Assembly: GCF_037031225.1 (NCBI RefSeq)
Contig: NZ_JAYEZN010000001.1
Span: 1,488,001 to 1,552,000 of the forward strand
Length of the DNA: 64,000 nt
Direction of reading: 5' to 3'
Source: Halorientalis sp. LT38
GTDB taxonomy: Archaea; Halobacteriota; Halobacteria; Halobacteriales; Haloarculaceae
Shown: positions 33,632-43,252 of the stretch, in pieces
Layout: each line of letters opens with the position of its first letter
How positions within the stretch are numbered: position 1 is the stretch's first letter
Made by a program: the position numbers and the translations under genes
Notes under the pieces: model-generated
The model's database searches: none
What the model saw: the letters and a program-made list of their open reading frames with translations, nothing else
Told to the model about the DNA's origin: nothing

Positions 33632-33640
33632 GTATAATTC
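33632..33640 (-). promoter_or_regulatory. TATA box of the PfkB-type kinase
   Basis: GGTATAATTC (GAATTATACC on the gene strand) ends about 24 bp before the kinase ATG, the spacing of a leaderless haloarchaeal transcript. Confidence 0.5.
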
Positions 33641-33705
33641 GTGTGGTACGTTCTCATGCCGATATCCGGCGACGGGCCGCCGAGCCGGCCGAGCGCCCTC
33701 GCCGG

Positions 33706-35832
33706 TTACTCCCGGCCGCCGTGGCCGGGATAGTCCCGCTCGAAACGGTCCTCGATCTCCCCGTGGTCGAAGGCGATGACGACCGGGCGACCGTGCGGAC
33801 AGGCCCAGGGGTTCTCGCAGTCGTCGAGGGCGTCGAGCAGCGACACGACCGACCCCTCCGTCAGCGACGTGTTGCCGGTGATCGAGGGGTAGCAGGCCAG
33901 GTCGGCCAGCAGGCCGTCGGCCGCCGCGTCGACGGTCTCGGCCGCCGCGGCCTCCCCCGTGACGAACGCCGAGAGGACCTCCCGGATCAGTTCCGGGCCG
34001 GCCGTCTGCGCCACCAGCTCCGGAACGGTCCGCACCTCCACGCTCCTGTCTGTTACTCGCTCTGCCCGGAACCCTAGCCGCGCCAGCGCGTCAGTGTACT
34101 CCTCGAAGAGTTCGGCCTCGCGGGCCGTCAGCGACAGTTCGACGGGGTCGGCCAGCGCCTGGCTCGTCGCCCCGTCGGCGAAGCGCTCGCGCAGGCGCTC
34201 GTAGTTGACCCGCTCGTCGGCCGCGTGCTGGTCGATCAGGACGAGCCCGTCGTCGGTCTCGGCGACGAGGTAGGTCTCGCGGTACTGTCCGAGCACCCGC
34301 ATGGCCGGCAGGCGGTCGAACGTCTCGCGCTCGCCGGTGGCCGGCGCGTCGTCGCCCAGCCGGGCCTGCTCGGTCCCCGGCCGGAACCGACCCCCGCGGT
34401 CGTGGGGGTCCGACGTGTCCGAGGCGGGGCGATCCGTACCGATGCCGGTACCGGAGCCAGCAGGGCGGTCGGCCGACTCGACGCCACCGTCGCTCCCGGT
34501 CGGGATTCCATCGACATCGGACGCAGAGCCAGCGGTCCCTGCCGTGCCGGCTCCGTCCGACTCGTCCGCCGGATCGGCGTCCCGCACGTCGTCCGGGCCG
34601 ATCGGCGATCGTTCCCGGGTCGGTGGCTGGGCCGGCGGTTCGCCGCCGCTGTCGGCACCGGCGGCGGTTCCGTCGCCGTCGCCCTCGGGCTCCCCTGCCG
34701 GATCGCCGGCCCGTTCGGGACTGATCTCGGTCTGGTCGGGCGCCGACCGTCCACGGGGGGCCGACGAGCGGAGCAGGCCCTCTCTGAGGAGTGCTTCCTC
34801 GACGGCGGCCTCGACCTGCTCGGCGACGCCCTCGGCGTCCGCGAAGCGCACCTCCATCTTCCGGGGGTGGACGTTCACGTCCACCGTGTCGGCCGGCAGC
34901 GAGAGGTCGAGGACGGCGAAGGGGTAGCGGTCGGGCGCCAGCTGGTTGCCGTAGGCCGAGACCACGGCGTCCCGGACGGTCGACGAGCGGACGTACCGGC
35001 CGTTGACGTAGGTCGCGACGTACTCCCGGCTGGCCCGGTTGGTTTCGGGGTGGCTCACCAGCCCCTCGACCGCGTCGAGGGGGCCGTCGGGGAGCGAGTC
35101 GGTTTCGCCGTCTCCCACGGCGTCCCCAGCGGCGTCCGCGTCGGCCGCCACGTCGACCATGCCCTGGGCCACTTCGCGGCCGTAGACGGCCATGACGGCG
35201 CTCCGGAGGTTCCCGTCGCCGGTCGTCGCGAACGTCTCCCGACCGTCGTGTTCGAGCGAGACGGCCACGTCCGGTTCGGCCAGCGCGTAACTCGTGACGA
35301 CCGTGTTGACGTGGGCGAACTCCGTCCCGTCCTGCTTGAGGTACTTCCGGCGCGCCGGGACGTTGTAGAACAGGTCCTCGATCTCGATGGTCGTCCCCTC
35401 GGGACAGCCCGTCGGTTCGACGGTCGTCACTTCGCCGCCCTCGACTCGGAGTTTGGTCCCCTGCGCAGCGCCACGCGGGCGCGTCTCGATCGTGAGTCGC
35501 GAGACCGCGCCGATGGCGTGCAGGGCTTCGCCGCGGAAGCCGAGGGTCGCGACGCCCGCTTCGAGGTCCGCGATGTCGCGGATCTTCGAGGTCGTGTGTT
35601 CCTCGACGGCTTTCCGCACCTCGCCCTCGGTCATGCCGATCCCGTCGTCGCTGACGCGGATGCCGTCCTTGCCCCCCGACTCGACGGACACGGCGATCCG
35701 GTTCGCGTCGGCGTCGAGACTGTTCTCGACGAGTTCCTTCACCACGGAGGCCGGGCGCTCGACGACCTCGCCGGCCGCGATACGCTCGACGGTCTTCCCG
35801 TCGAGTTCCCGGATCGACCCGTCCTCGCTCAT
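33706..35832 (-). CDS. mutL: DNA mismatch repair protein MutL
   Basis: The protein has 708 residues. The GHKL ATPase domain occupies about 1-340: IAAGEVVERPASVVKELVENSLDA, DDGIGM, TSKI and GFRGEAL. A 150-residue acidic, Ser/Pro/Gly-rich linker follows. The C-terminal endonuclease domain has the DQHAADERVNYE metal motif (around 532) and a CPHGRP motif (around 677). MutL links MutS mismatch recognition to strand nicking. No mutS gene lies within the window on either side, whereas in many haloarchaea mutS and mutL are adjacent. Confidence 0.95.
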   Translation of the reverse strand: MSEDGSIRELDGKTVERIAAGEVVERPASVVKELVENSLDADANRIAVSVESGGKDGIRVSDDGIGMTEGEVRKAVEEHTTSKIRDIADLEAGVATLGFRGEALHAIGAVSRLTIETRPRGAAQGTKLRVEGGEVTTVEPTGCPEGTTIEIEDLFYNVPARRKYLKQDGTEFAHVNTVVTSYALAEPDVAVSLEHDGRETFATTGDGNLRSAVMAVYGREVAQGMVDVAADADAAGDAVGDGETDSLPDGPLDAVEGLVSHPETNRASREYVATYVNGRYVRSSTVRDAVVSAYGNQLAPDRYPFAVLDLSLPADTVDVNVHPRKMEVRFADAEGVAEQVEAAVEEALLREGLLRSSAPRGRSAPDQTEISPERAGDPAGEPEGDGDGTAAGADSGGEPPAQPPTRERSPIGPDDVRDADPADESDGAGTAGTAGSASDVDGIPTGSDGGVESADRPAGSGTGIGTDRPASDTSDPHDRGGRFRPGTEQARLGDDAPATGERETFDRLPAMRVLGQYRETYLVAETDDGLVLIDQHAADERVNYERLRERFADGATSQALADPVELSLTAREAELFEEYTDALARLGFRAERVTDRSVEVRTVPELVAQTAGPELIREVLSAFVTGEAAAAETVDAAADGLLADLACYPSITGNTSLTEGSVVSLLDALDDCENPWACPHGRPVVIAFDHGEIEDRFERDYPGHGGRE

Positions 35833-35927
35833 TGCTCTCGACTGATCGTCTCAACCACTTGAGTATGCCGGCAGCGAGCCCGACCGAGCAGCGCGAGGGA
35901 GGGCTCGAGGCGCGGGGCCGATCGCGT

Positions 35928-37148
35928 TCAGACGTCCCGCAGCGCCGCGCCGGCGACGACGCCGACGACGCCGGCGCCCGCGAGCGCGCCCAGGCCGGGG
36001 ACGTACGACCCGGTCAGGTCGTAGAGCGTCCCAACCAATACCGGCCCGAGGAAGCCACCGATCTCGCCGACCGCGAACACCAGCCCGATGGCGACGCCGG
36101 TCAGTTCGGGACCGATCCCCTCCAGATCCGGCGGGATCGCGCGGATCAGTGGCGACAGCCCGCCGACGCCGAGGCCGGCCATCACGATGCCCAGCGCGGC
36201 GATCGCGGTCGCCCCGCCCGCGATGACACCGCCGACCCCGACGGCGCCGAGGGCACCACAGCCGACCAGCGCCGCCCGCCGCGCGTCGACGCGGTCGGCG
36301 AGCACCGGGATCGAGAGGACGCCGAGGACCTTCGCGCCGACCAACAGCGTCGTGGTCTGGCCCGCCCGATCCGCCGACAGCCCGCGCGATTCGAGGACCG
36401 TCGGGAGCCACCCCTGCATCCCGTGGACCAGCGCGAGGTAGACCACGCCCAGCACCACCATCAGCCGGAGGTCCCGGTGAGCGAACACCCGGCGCAGATC
36501 CCCGGCGACCGACGTAGACCCCCGTTCTGCGTCCGCGTCTGCGGTGGGTTCGCGCCGGCTCCCGGCGAGGGGAACCAGCCGAACGATCGCCAGCCAGACG
36601 ACGGCGTAGCCGACCGCCGCGAGCCCGCTGTAGAGAAAGAGGGGGCGCCACCCACCGAGAGCCGGGCCGATCACCGGTCGGCCGACGCCGAAGGCGCCGG
36701 CCGTCCCGACGGCCGCGCCGACCATGTACAGCGAGGAGGGCAGCCCCGTCTCCGCGGGCGGGAAGAGCACGGAGACGAGTTTGGGGAGGCCGAACGTGAT
36801 CGCGGTCGCGCCGACGCCGAGCGCGAGCGTCGCTGCGAGCAGGCCCGGGAAGCCAGCGGCGACCGAGCGGGCGATCTGCGATAGGCCGACCACGCCGAGT
36901 CCGATCGCGAGGCTGCGGGTCGGTCCGATCCGGTCGACCGCCAGCCCCGAGAACAGGGCGATCGGGATGTAGGTGAACGGAACCGCCCCGGCGAGGAGGC
37001 CGGCCTGGGTCCCGGTGAGACCGGCGTCGGCGATGATCGTCGAGAGGTACGCCGGCAGGCTGAACCACGCGAACGTGAGGCAGGTGTAACACAGCGAGCC
37101 GGCGACGACCAGGCCGTAGCGTCGCATCGAGACCGACCGTGCGCTCAT
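35928..37148 (-). CDS. MFS transporter (CynX/NimT-like)
   Basis: The protein has 406 residues with twelve predicted helices. The first loop 2-3, SGLAVDRIGPTRSL, and the matching PVLADRVDARRAALVGCG in the second half are MFS motifs; a soluble loop around 205-235 separates the halves. The substrate is unknown. It follows mutL by about 95 bp on the same strand, and lies divergent to the SDR pair at 37281. Confidence 0.82.
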   Translation of the reverse strand: MSARSVSMRRYGLVVAGSLCYTCLTFAWFSLPAYLSTIIADAGLTGTQAGLLAGAVPFTYIPIALFSGLAVDRIGPTRSLAIGLGVVGLSQIARSVAAGFPGLLAATLALGVGATAITFGLPKLVSVLFPPAETGLPSSLYMVGAAVGTAGAFGVGRPVIGPALGGWRPLFLYSGLAAVGYAVVWLAIVRLVPLAGSRREPTADADAERGSTSVAGDLRRVFAHRDLRLMVVLGVVYLALVHGMQGWLPTVLESRGLSADRAGQTTTLLVGAKVLGVLSIPVLADRVDARRAALVGCGALGAVGVGGVIAGGATAIAALGIVMAGLGVGGLSPLIRAIPPDLEGIGPELTGVAIGLVFAVGEIGGFLGPVLVGTLYDLTGSYVPGLGALAGAGVVGVVAGAALRDV

Positions 37149-37280
37149 TCGACGGATGCTGGAGTCGCCGATACAAAGGGCCGTCTATTCGTCGGCGGCG
37201 AGTCGGGGCGACCGCCAAGCCCACCGCGTCCGTTCGCCACCGCCCCCGCCGCTTAAGCCCCCGCCGCCTGCAGCGTGAGT

Positions 37281-38039
37281 ATGCGACTCGAGGGCAAGAC
37301 GGCGTTTATCACTGGCGCGGGATCGGGCCTCGGCCGGGCCGCCGCCGAGCGGTTCGCGAAAGAGGGCGCGACCATCGTCGCGGCCGACGTGGACGCCGAG
37401 GGCCTCGCGGGGACGGTCGAACGCGTCGAGGCACAGAGCGGCGAGATCGCGACGCACGAACTAGACGTGCGGGACGGCGAGGCCTTCCGGGCGGGAGTCG
37501 ACGCCGCGGCCGAGGAGTTCGGCCTCGATATCCTGCTGAACAACGCGGGCGTCAGCCACCACCGGATGGACTTCGAATCGGTGAGCGACGACGAGCGGGA
37601 CCGCGTCATCGACGTGAACGTAAAGGGCGTCTGGAACGGCTGTCAGGCCGTCCTCCCCCACTTCGAGGAACAGGGATCGGGCGCCATCGTAAACACGGCG
37701 TCGCTCGCGGGCGTCATCGGCGCGCCGCAGCTATCGGCCTACTCGCTCTCGAAGGGCGCCGTGGTCAACTTCACCCGAACGCTGGCCGCAGAGGCCGGCC
37801 CCGACGGCGTCCGCGTCAACGCCGTCTGTCCCGGCGTCACCGACACGCCGATGCCCAGGGAGGGCCAGACCGACGAGGAGTGGGCCAAGCGCAAAGAAGA
37901 GATGTCCCGGCACTATCCGCTCAAGCGACTGGGCGAACCGGAGGACGTCGTCAACGCGATGCTGTTTCTGGCCTCGGACGAGGCCGACTGGATCACCGGC
38001 CAGGCGCTGGTGATCGACGGCGGCTTCTCCTGTACCTGA
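37281..38039 (+). CDS. Short-chain dehydrogenase/reductase (FabG-like)
   Basis: The protein has 252 residues from the ATG at 37281; a GTG two codons earlier is possible. TGAGSGLG, LLNNAG, NTASLAG and YSLSKG form the cofactor and active sites; GGFSCT is the C-terminus. It shares long near-identical blocks with the SDR at 28374, so the two are paralogues. The next SDR begins 60 bp downstream, so the pair is probably one operon. Confidence 0.85.
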   Translation: MRLEGKTAFITGAGSGLGRAAAERFAKEGATIVAADVDAEGLAGTVERVEAQSGEIATHELDVRDGEAFRAGVDAAAEEFGLDILLNNAGVSHHRMDFESVSDDERDRVIDVNVKGVWNGCQAVLPHFEEQGSGAIVNTASLAGVIGAPQLSAYSLSKGAVVNFTRTLAAEAGPDGVRVNAVCPGVTDTPMPREGQTDEEWAKRKEEMSRHYPLKRLGEPEDVVNAMLFLASDEADWITGQALVIDGGFSCT

Positions 38040-38099
38040 CGGGCGGAGGCCACCGACCCCACCGATAGAATCTTCCCGCTCGCGGCCGCCCATCCGTCG

Positions 38100-38897
38100 A
38101 TGCACGAACCAGACTTCGGCGTGGCGGGCGAGACCGCCATCGTCACCGGTGCGAGTCAGGGAATCGGGCGCTCCATCGCGGAGACGCTCGCGGCCAGCGG
38201 CGCGAACGTGGGCATCTGCTCGCGGGAGATGGACCGGGTCGGCCCGGTCGCCGAGGCGATCAACGAGAGCGAGGCCGAGGGCGAGGCCCTTGCCGTCGAG
38301 TGCAACGTCCGCGAGCGCGAGCAGATGGAGGCGTTCGTCGAGGAGGTCGTCGACGAGTTCGGCGGCCTCGATATCATGGTCAACAACGCCGGCGGGGAGT
38401 TCGTGGCGGCCTTCGAGGACATCTCGGCGAACGGCTTCGACGCCATCCTCGATCTGAACGTGATGGGAACGGTCCACGGGATGCAGGTGGCCGGCGACGT
38501 CATGCGCGAGCAGGGCGGTGGCCGGATCGTCAACATGGCGAGCGTCAACGGCCAGCACCCAGCGCCGGGCGAGAGCCACTACGGGACCGCGAAGGCGGGG
38601 ATCATCCGGCTGACCGAGACCGTCGCGACCGAGTGGGCCGAGGACGGCATACGGGTCAACTGCGTCGCGCCGGGCCTGATCCAGACGCCGGGCGTGGCCG
38701 AGACGCTGGGCATCGACAGCGAGGACATGCCCCCGCGCGAGCAGGTCGACCGTCGGATCGGCCACGGCGAGGACATCGCGGACGTGGTCCAGTTCCTCGT
38801 CTCCCCGGCCGCGGCGTTCATGACCGGCGAGACGGTGACGGTCAAGGGCGTCCCCCGACCCGGGAACTCGATGGAGCACGACCTCGGACTGCAGTGA
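38100..38897 (+). CDS. Short-chain dehydrogenase/reductase, divergent subgroup
   Basis: The protein has 265 residues starting MHEPDFGVAGETAIVTGASQGIG. It has IMVNNAGGEF, NMASVNGQ and the catalytic HYGTAKAG (Tyr-x-x-x-Lys). It differs from the preceding SDR in both cofactor-loop and C-terminal sequence, and resembles dienoyl-CoA reductase-like or 3-oxoacyl reductase SDRs. Probably co-transcribed with the SDR at 37281. Substrate unknown. Confidence 0.83.
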   Translation: MHEPDFGVAGETAIVTGASQGIGRSIAETLAASGANVGICSREMDRVGPVAEAINESEAEGEALAVECNVREREQMEAFVEEVVDEFGGLDIMVNNAGGEFVAAFEDISANGFDAILDLNVMGTVHGMQVAGDVMREQGGGRIVNMASVNGQHPAPGESHYGTAKAGIIRLTETVATEWAEDGIRVNCVAPGLIQTPGVAETLGIDSEDMPPREQVDRRIGHGEDIADVVQFLVSPAAAFMTGETVTVKGVPRPGNSMEHDLGLQ

Positions 38898-38909
38898 CGG
38901 GCGGGGGAC

Positions 38910-40781
38910 TCACTCCCCGGGCGTCACGATCGGGTCGCCCAGGCGAACGCCCATCGGTTCCGGGCCGGGGATCTCCCGGCCCTCGGCGTAGGCCACGTAC
39001 AGGGCGCTGTTGACGATCCCGACGTGGCTGAACGCCTGCGGGTGGTTCCCGAGGTAGTGACCGCCCGCGACGTCGAGTTCCTCGGCGACGAGATCGAGGG
39101 GGGCGACGTACTCGAGCAGCGCCTCGAACCGCTCGCGGGCCTCGGCGACCCGACCCGAGAGCGCCAGGACGTCGATCAGCCAGCACGAACAGAGGACGAA
39201 CGCCCCCTCGGTGCCGGGTAATCCGTCCTCTCCGTCGTAGCGCCGGACGAGCACGTCGTCCTCGACCAGCCGGGACTCGATCGTCTCGACGGTGCCCCGG
39301 ATCCGGTCGTCGCCGAACGGGAGGAAGCCGACCATCGGGAGCAGGAGGGCTGTCGCGTCCAGCGTCTCGGACCCGTAGGACTGGACGAACGCGTCCAGGT
39401 CCGTGTCGTAGCCCTTCTCGAGGACGGCCGCCCTGATTCGCTCGCGGGCCTCGCGCCAGGTCTCGACTGGCGCGTCGAGGTCCCCCGCGTCGGCGATGGC
39501 GAGGGCCCGGTCCAGGGCGACCCAGCACAGCACCTTCGAGTAGACGAAGTGCTCCGGCCCGCTGCGGACCTCCCAGATCCCGGCGTCCGGTTCGTCCCAC
39601 ACCGAGACGACGTGGTCGACGATGCCCCGGAGCACCGCCCAGTCGTCGGGGGTGATCTCCCGGCCGAAGGAGTGCATGTCGTCGGCCGCGAGCAAGAGCT
39701 CCCCGTAGATGTCGAGCTGGGTCTGTTCGGCGGCGCCGTTGCCGATCCGGACGGGGCTGGACTGGCGGTAGCCAGCCAGGTGATCGAGTTCCCGCTCCTC
39801 GAGATCGTCGTCGCCGTGGAGGCCGTAGAGCGGCCGGATCTCGCCCGGTCGATCCGCGTGACAGAGGTCCAGGAACCAGTCGAAGTAGTCGACCGCCTCG
39901 GCGACGTGGCCGAGGTTCATCAGCGCCTGAATCGTGAACCCGGCGTCGCGCAGCCAGTTGTAGCGGTAGTCCCAGTTCCGTACCCCACCGACGTCTTCGG
40001 GAAGGGAGGTGGTCGGCGCGGCGGCGATGGCCCCCGACTCGGCGTGGGTGAGGAGTTTCAGGACCAGGCCAGACCGGACGACGAGGTCGTGCCAGGGGCC
40101 GTCGAAGGCGCAGTCGCCTCCCACGCCGTCGCAGTCGTGGACCCAGTCCTTCCAGAAGGCGATCGTGTCGGCGAGCGCCGCCTCGGGGTCGGTCGCCGCG
40201 TCCTCCGCCCCCGTACAGCGCAGCATGAACCAGACGGTATCGCCCGCGTCGAGCGAGAGGGTGCCGGTCGCCCGGCCGTCCTGTATTCGGAGGTCGACGG
40301 GGCTCTCGAGGAGCGTCTGCTCGTCCCCGCCGGCGGCGTGGACGCCCTCGTCGGTCGCGGTCATCGTCGTCGCCCCGCGCCCGTAGTCGAACTGCGGGTC
40401 GTACTCGACGGCGAGGTCGACGGTCCCGTCCGAGCAGGCGACCTTCCTGTAGAGGACCTTCTTGGGGTGATCGACGCGGCCGGCCGGCGGGAGGAAGTCC
40501 GTCACCGTCGCGGTCCCCGCGTCCGTCTCGAAGGCCGTCTCGAGGACGTTGGTCCGCCCGACGTAGGACTGGCGTCCGTCGGCGGAGGCAGCGGGGGCGA
40601 TCCGGAAGCGGCCCCCGCGCTCGGCGTCCAGAATCGCGCCGAGGATGCTCGGCGACTCGAGATGGGGGAAGGGAAACCAGTCGATCGAGCCGTCGGGGGC
40701 GACCAGCGCGCACGTCTCGAGGTTGCCGATCACGCCGTAGTCCTCGATCGGGGTGTAGCCGGCGTCAGCCACCGGGCTCAC
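38910..40781 (-). CDS. GH15 family glycoside hydrolase (glucoamylase/trehalase-like)
   Basis: The protein has 623 residues. The N-terminal beta domain begins PIEDYGVIGNLETCALVAPDGSIDWFPFPH, the usual GH15 opening, and the (alpha/alpha)6 barrel carries GGVRNWDYRYNWLRDAGFTIQALM. Archaeal GH15 enzymes release glucose from starch-type glucans or split trehalose. No signal peptide is seen, so the protein is probably cytoplasmic. It ends 12 bp from the convergent SDR gene. Confidence 0.9.
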   Translation of the reverse strand: MSPVADAGYTPIEDYGVIGNLETCALVAPDGSIDWFPFPHLESPSILGAILDAERGGRFRIAPAASADGRQSYVGRTNVLETAFETDAGTATVTDFLPPAGRVDHPKKVLYRKVACSDGTVDLAVEYDPQFDYGRGATTMTATDEGVHAAGGDEQTLLESPVDLRIQDGRATGTLSLDAGDTVWFMLRCTGAEDAATDPEAALADTIAFWKDWVHDCDGVGGDCAFDGPWHDLVVRSGLVLKLLTHAESGAIAAAPTTSLPEDVGGVRNWDYRYNWLRDAGFTIQALMNLGHVAEAVDYFDWFLDLCHADRPGEIRPLYGLHGDDDLEERELDHLAGYRQSSPVRIGNGAAEQTQLDIYGELLLAADDMHSFGREITPDDWAVLRGIVDHVVSVWDEPDAGIWEVRSGPEHFVYSKVLCWVALDRALAIADAGDLDAPVETWREARERIRAAVLEKGYDTDLDAFVQSYGSETLDATALLLPMVGFLPFGDDRIRGTVETIESRLVEDDVLVRRYDGEDGLPGTEGAFVLCSCWLIDVLALSGRVAEARERFEALLEYVAPLDLVAEELDVAGGHYLGNHPQAFSHVGIVNSALYVAYAEGREIPGPEPMGVRLGDPIVTPGE

Positions 40782-40943
40782 CTCCCGTACCTGGGGTTTG
40801 GTCCGAGGGGGTCACGGCGGCGGTCGGCCGGGGTGGGGGCGACGTTGGGTGCACGACTAGACCGTCGGGACGACGGCGGAAAAATCGCCGGCCCGGAGCC
40901 ACCCACAGGCCAAAGACGCTGGACGTGGTACGGTGACCCTCCT

Positions 40944-42332
40944 ATGCCCGAGTTCGACCTCATCGTCCTCGGCGGCGGGACGGGCAACCTGGTAGCGTCG
41001 GCGGCCGCCGAAGACGGCCTCGACGTCGCGCTCGTCGAACGCGACCGACTCGGCGGAACCTGCCTCAACCGCGGGTGCAACCCCTCGAAACAGCTCATCC
41101 ACCGCGCGAACGTCGCGGAGACGGTCCGGACGGCCGGGTCGGTCGGCGTCGAGGCCACACTCGAATCCATCGACTTCGAGCGGATCGTCGACGACGTGCG
41201 CGAGGAGATCGACGCCGACGCCGAGGCGAAGGCCGCGGCCGCCCGCGAGCACGACCGCGTCACATTCTACCAGGGCGAGGGCCGGTTCGTCGACGAGCGG
41301 ACAGTCGTGGTCGGAGACGAGGACGGCGAGACGGAGCGACTCACCGCCGAGACGGTCGTCCTGGCCGGAGGGTCAAGGCCGGTGGTCCCGGACGCCATCG
41401 CCGGGACCGAGGAGACCGCGTTCCTGACCAGCGACGAGGCCCTCTGGCTCTCCGAGCGACCGGATCGGCTCGTGATCGTCGGCGGCGGGTACGTCGCGGT
41501 CGAACTGGCGCACTTCTTCGGGGAGATGGGCGCCGACGTGACCATCGTCGGTCACGGCGCGGTCCTCCTCGATCGCGAGGACGCCGACGTGGCCGAGCGG
41601 CTCACCGAGGCCTACCGGGAGCGACACGACCTCCGTCTGGGCTACACCGTGACCGAGATCGCCGGGGACGGGACGGACAAGCGGGTCACCGCCGAGGACG
41701 CGGACGGCGCGGAGATCGAGGTCACTGGCGACCGCATCCTGTTGGCGACGGGACGCCGGCCCAACACCGAGAGCTGGAACGTCTCCGCCGCCGGCATCGA
41801 GACTGACGAGGAGGGGTTCGTCGAGACCGACGAGTACCTCCGGACCTCCGCCGAGGGCGTCTACGCCATCGGCGACATCGCGGGCAACTACATGTTCAAA
41901 CACTCGGGGGACAAGGAGGCGGAGTACGCCGTCGAGAACGCCGTCAGAGGGCGCGGGGAACCGGTCGAGTACCCCGGAATGGCCCACGCCGTGTTCGGCT
42001 CGCCGGAGGTGGCCGGCCTCGGGGCGACCGAGGACGACCTCGACGGCGACTACGAGATCGGGAGGTGTCGGTACGACGAGACCGCGCTCGGGTCGGCACT
42101 GGACGACCACGGCGGGTTCGCGAAGGCACTCGTCGCCCCAGACGGGGCGGTGCTGGGCTGTCACGTCGTCGGCCCGGAGGCGTCGACGATGATCCACGAG
42201 GTGAGTACGGCGGTCGCCGCGGGCGCGGACGCGTCGACGATCGCCGAGACGATCCACGTCCACCCCGCGATCTCCGAGGTCGTCCAGGGGGCGTTCCGCG
42301 ACGTCCGGGACGTCGCTCCCACTGGGTTCTGA
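40944..42332 (+). CDS. Flavoprotein disulfide reductase (dihydrolipoamide dehydrogenase-like)
   Basis: The protein has 462 residues from the ATG at 40944. FAD motif DLIVLGGGTGNLVASAAA, redox CLNRGC (in GGTCLNRGCNPSK), a second Rossmann motif LVIVGGGYVAVELAHFF, a YAIGDIAGNYMFKHSGD block and the C-terminal HPAISE His-Glu pair are all present. It reduces a disulfide with NAD(P)H. No 2-oxoacid dehydrogenase genes lie nearby, so a thiol-specific reductase (for example bis-gamma-glutamylcystine reductase) is an alternative to lipoamide dehydrogenase. The Azf-like NAD(P) enzyme follows after 74 bp. Confidence 0.85.
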   Translation: MPEFDLIVLGGGTGNLVASAAAEDGLDVALVERDRLGGTCLNRGCNPSKQLIHRANVAETVRTAGSVGVEATLESIDFERIVDDVREEIDADAEAKAAAAREHDRVTFYQGEGRFVDERTVVVGDEDGETERLTAETVVLAGGSRPVVPDAIAGTEETAFLTSDEALWLSERPDRLVIVGGGYVAVELAHFFGEMGADVTIVGHGAVLLDREDADVAERLTEAYRERHDLRLGYTVTEIAGDGTDKRVTAEDADGAEIEVTGDRILLATGRRPNTESWNVSAAGIETDEEGFVETDEYLRTSAEGVYAIGDIAGNYMFKHSGDKEAEYAVENAVRGRGEPVEYPGMAHAVFGSPEVAGLGATEDDLDGDYEIGRCRYDETALGSALDDHGGFAKALVAPDGAVLGCHVVGPEASTMIHEVSTAVAAGADASTIAETIHVHPAISEVVQGAFRDVRDVAPTGF

Positions 42333-42406
42333 GCCTCGCCGTGGGTCCCGTGTCGGGAAGCCGAGGGAACCAACCGTTACCTGCCTCGCGGCCCAGCGTT
42401 CAGGGG

Positions 42407-43180
42407 ATGACCCGGATCGCACTCACCGGTGCCGGGGGGAACGTCGGTCGGGAGTTGCTCGACGCGTTCGACGGCGACGACGAGGTGCGCGCGTTCACCC
42501 ACTCAGCGCACGACGACATCGACAGCGAACGCCTGGACGTCACCGACCCCGACGACGTGGCCGCGAAACTCGACGCCGTGGACGTGGTGATCCACCTCGC
42601 CGGCGCGTCCTCGCCAGGCGCCGACTGGGAGACGGTCACGGAGACGAACCTCCACGGGACCAAACACGTCTGCGACGCGGCCGTCGAGAACGGGATCGAC
42701 CGGGTGGTCTTCGCCTCCTCGAACCACGCCGTCGGCACGTACAACGCGGTGGACGAGGACCCCGAACGGATGACGACCGGCTACGCCCAGACGGTCGACG
42801 CCGAGGCGCCGACGCGGCCGGACTCCTACTACGGCGTGAGCAAAGCCGCCTGCGAGGGGCTGACGACGTTCTACGCCGACGTGCAGGACCTCGAAGTCGT
42901 CAACCTCCGCATCGGCTGGTACATGAGCGAGGACGATCTGGAGACGGAGGCCCGGGCGGCCGACGATCAGGGGAAGCGACGGTTCGTGCGGGCGCTCTGG
43001 CTCAGCCCCCGGGACTGCCGCGACGTCCACCGGCAGGCGGCGACGGCCGACCTCCCCGAGAACCCGATCACCGTGAACGCGGTCTCGCGCAACACCGACC
43101 GGTTCCACTCCATCACCGAGACGATGCGGCTGCTGGGGTACCGGCCGCGGGACGACGCTGCGGACGTGCTCGACGACTGA
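42407..43180 (+). CDS. NAD-dependent epimerase/SDR, Azf (glucose-6-phosphate dehydrogenase)-like
   Basis: The protein has 257 residues. The opening LTGAGGNVGRELLDAF, VIHLAGASSPGADWETV, FASSNHAVGTYN and the catalytic YYGVSKAACE closely follow the haloarchaeal Azf glucose-6-phosphate dehydrogenase (extended SDR), including the ALWLSPRDC segment. Azf oxidises glucose 6-phosphate with NAD and begins the oxidative pentose phosphate path. It could be a paralogue with another sugar substrate. Confidence 0.78.
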   Translation: MTRIALTGAGGNVGRELLDAFDGDDEVRAFTHSAHDDIDSERLDVTDPDDVAAKLDAVDVVIHLAGASSPGADWETVTETNLHGTKHVCDAAVENGIDRVVFASSNHAVGTYNAVDEDPERMTTGYAQTVDAEAPTRPDSYYGVSKAACEGLTTFYADVQDLEVVNLRIGWYMSEDDLETEARAADDQGKRRFVRALWLSPRDCRDVHRQAATADLPENPITVNAVSRNTDRFHSITETMRLLGYRPRDDAADVLDD

Positions 43181-43252
43181 CCCGCTCGTCGCGCTGGCGA
43201 CCCGGCGAAGCGGGCTAGAGCTAAACCGTTTCCCGTCGTCGTGTGGCCCACG

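Noticed and set aside
34225-35862. A 545-codon open frame on the plus strand opposite mutL
   Set aside because: It lies entirely within mutL; no family motif and a compositional bias of antisense shadow frames.
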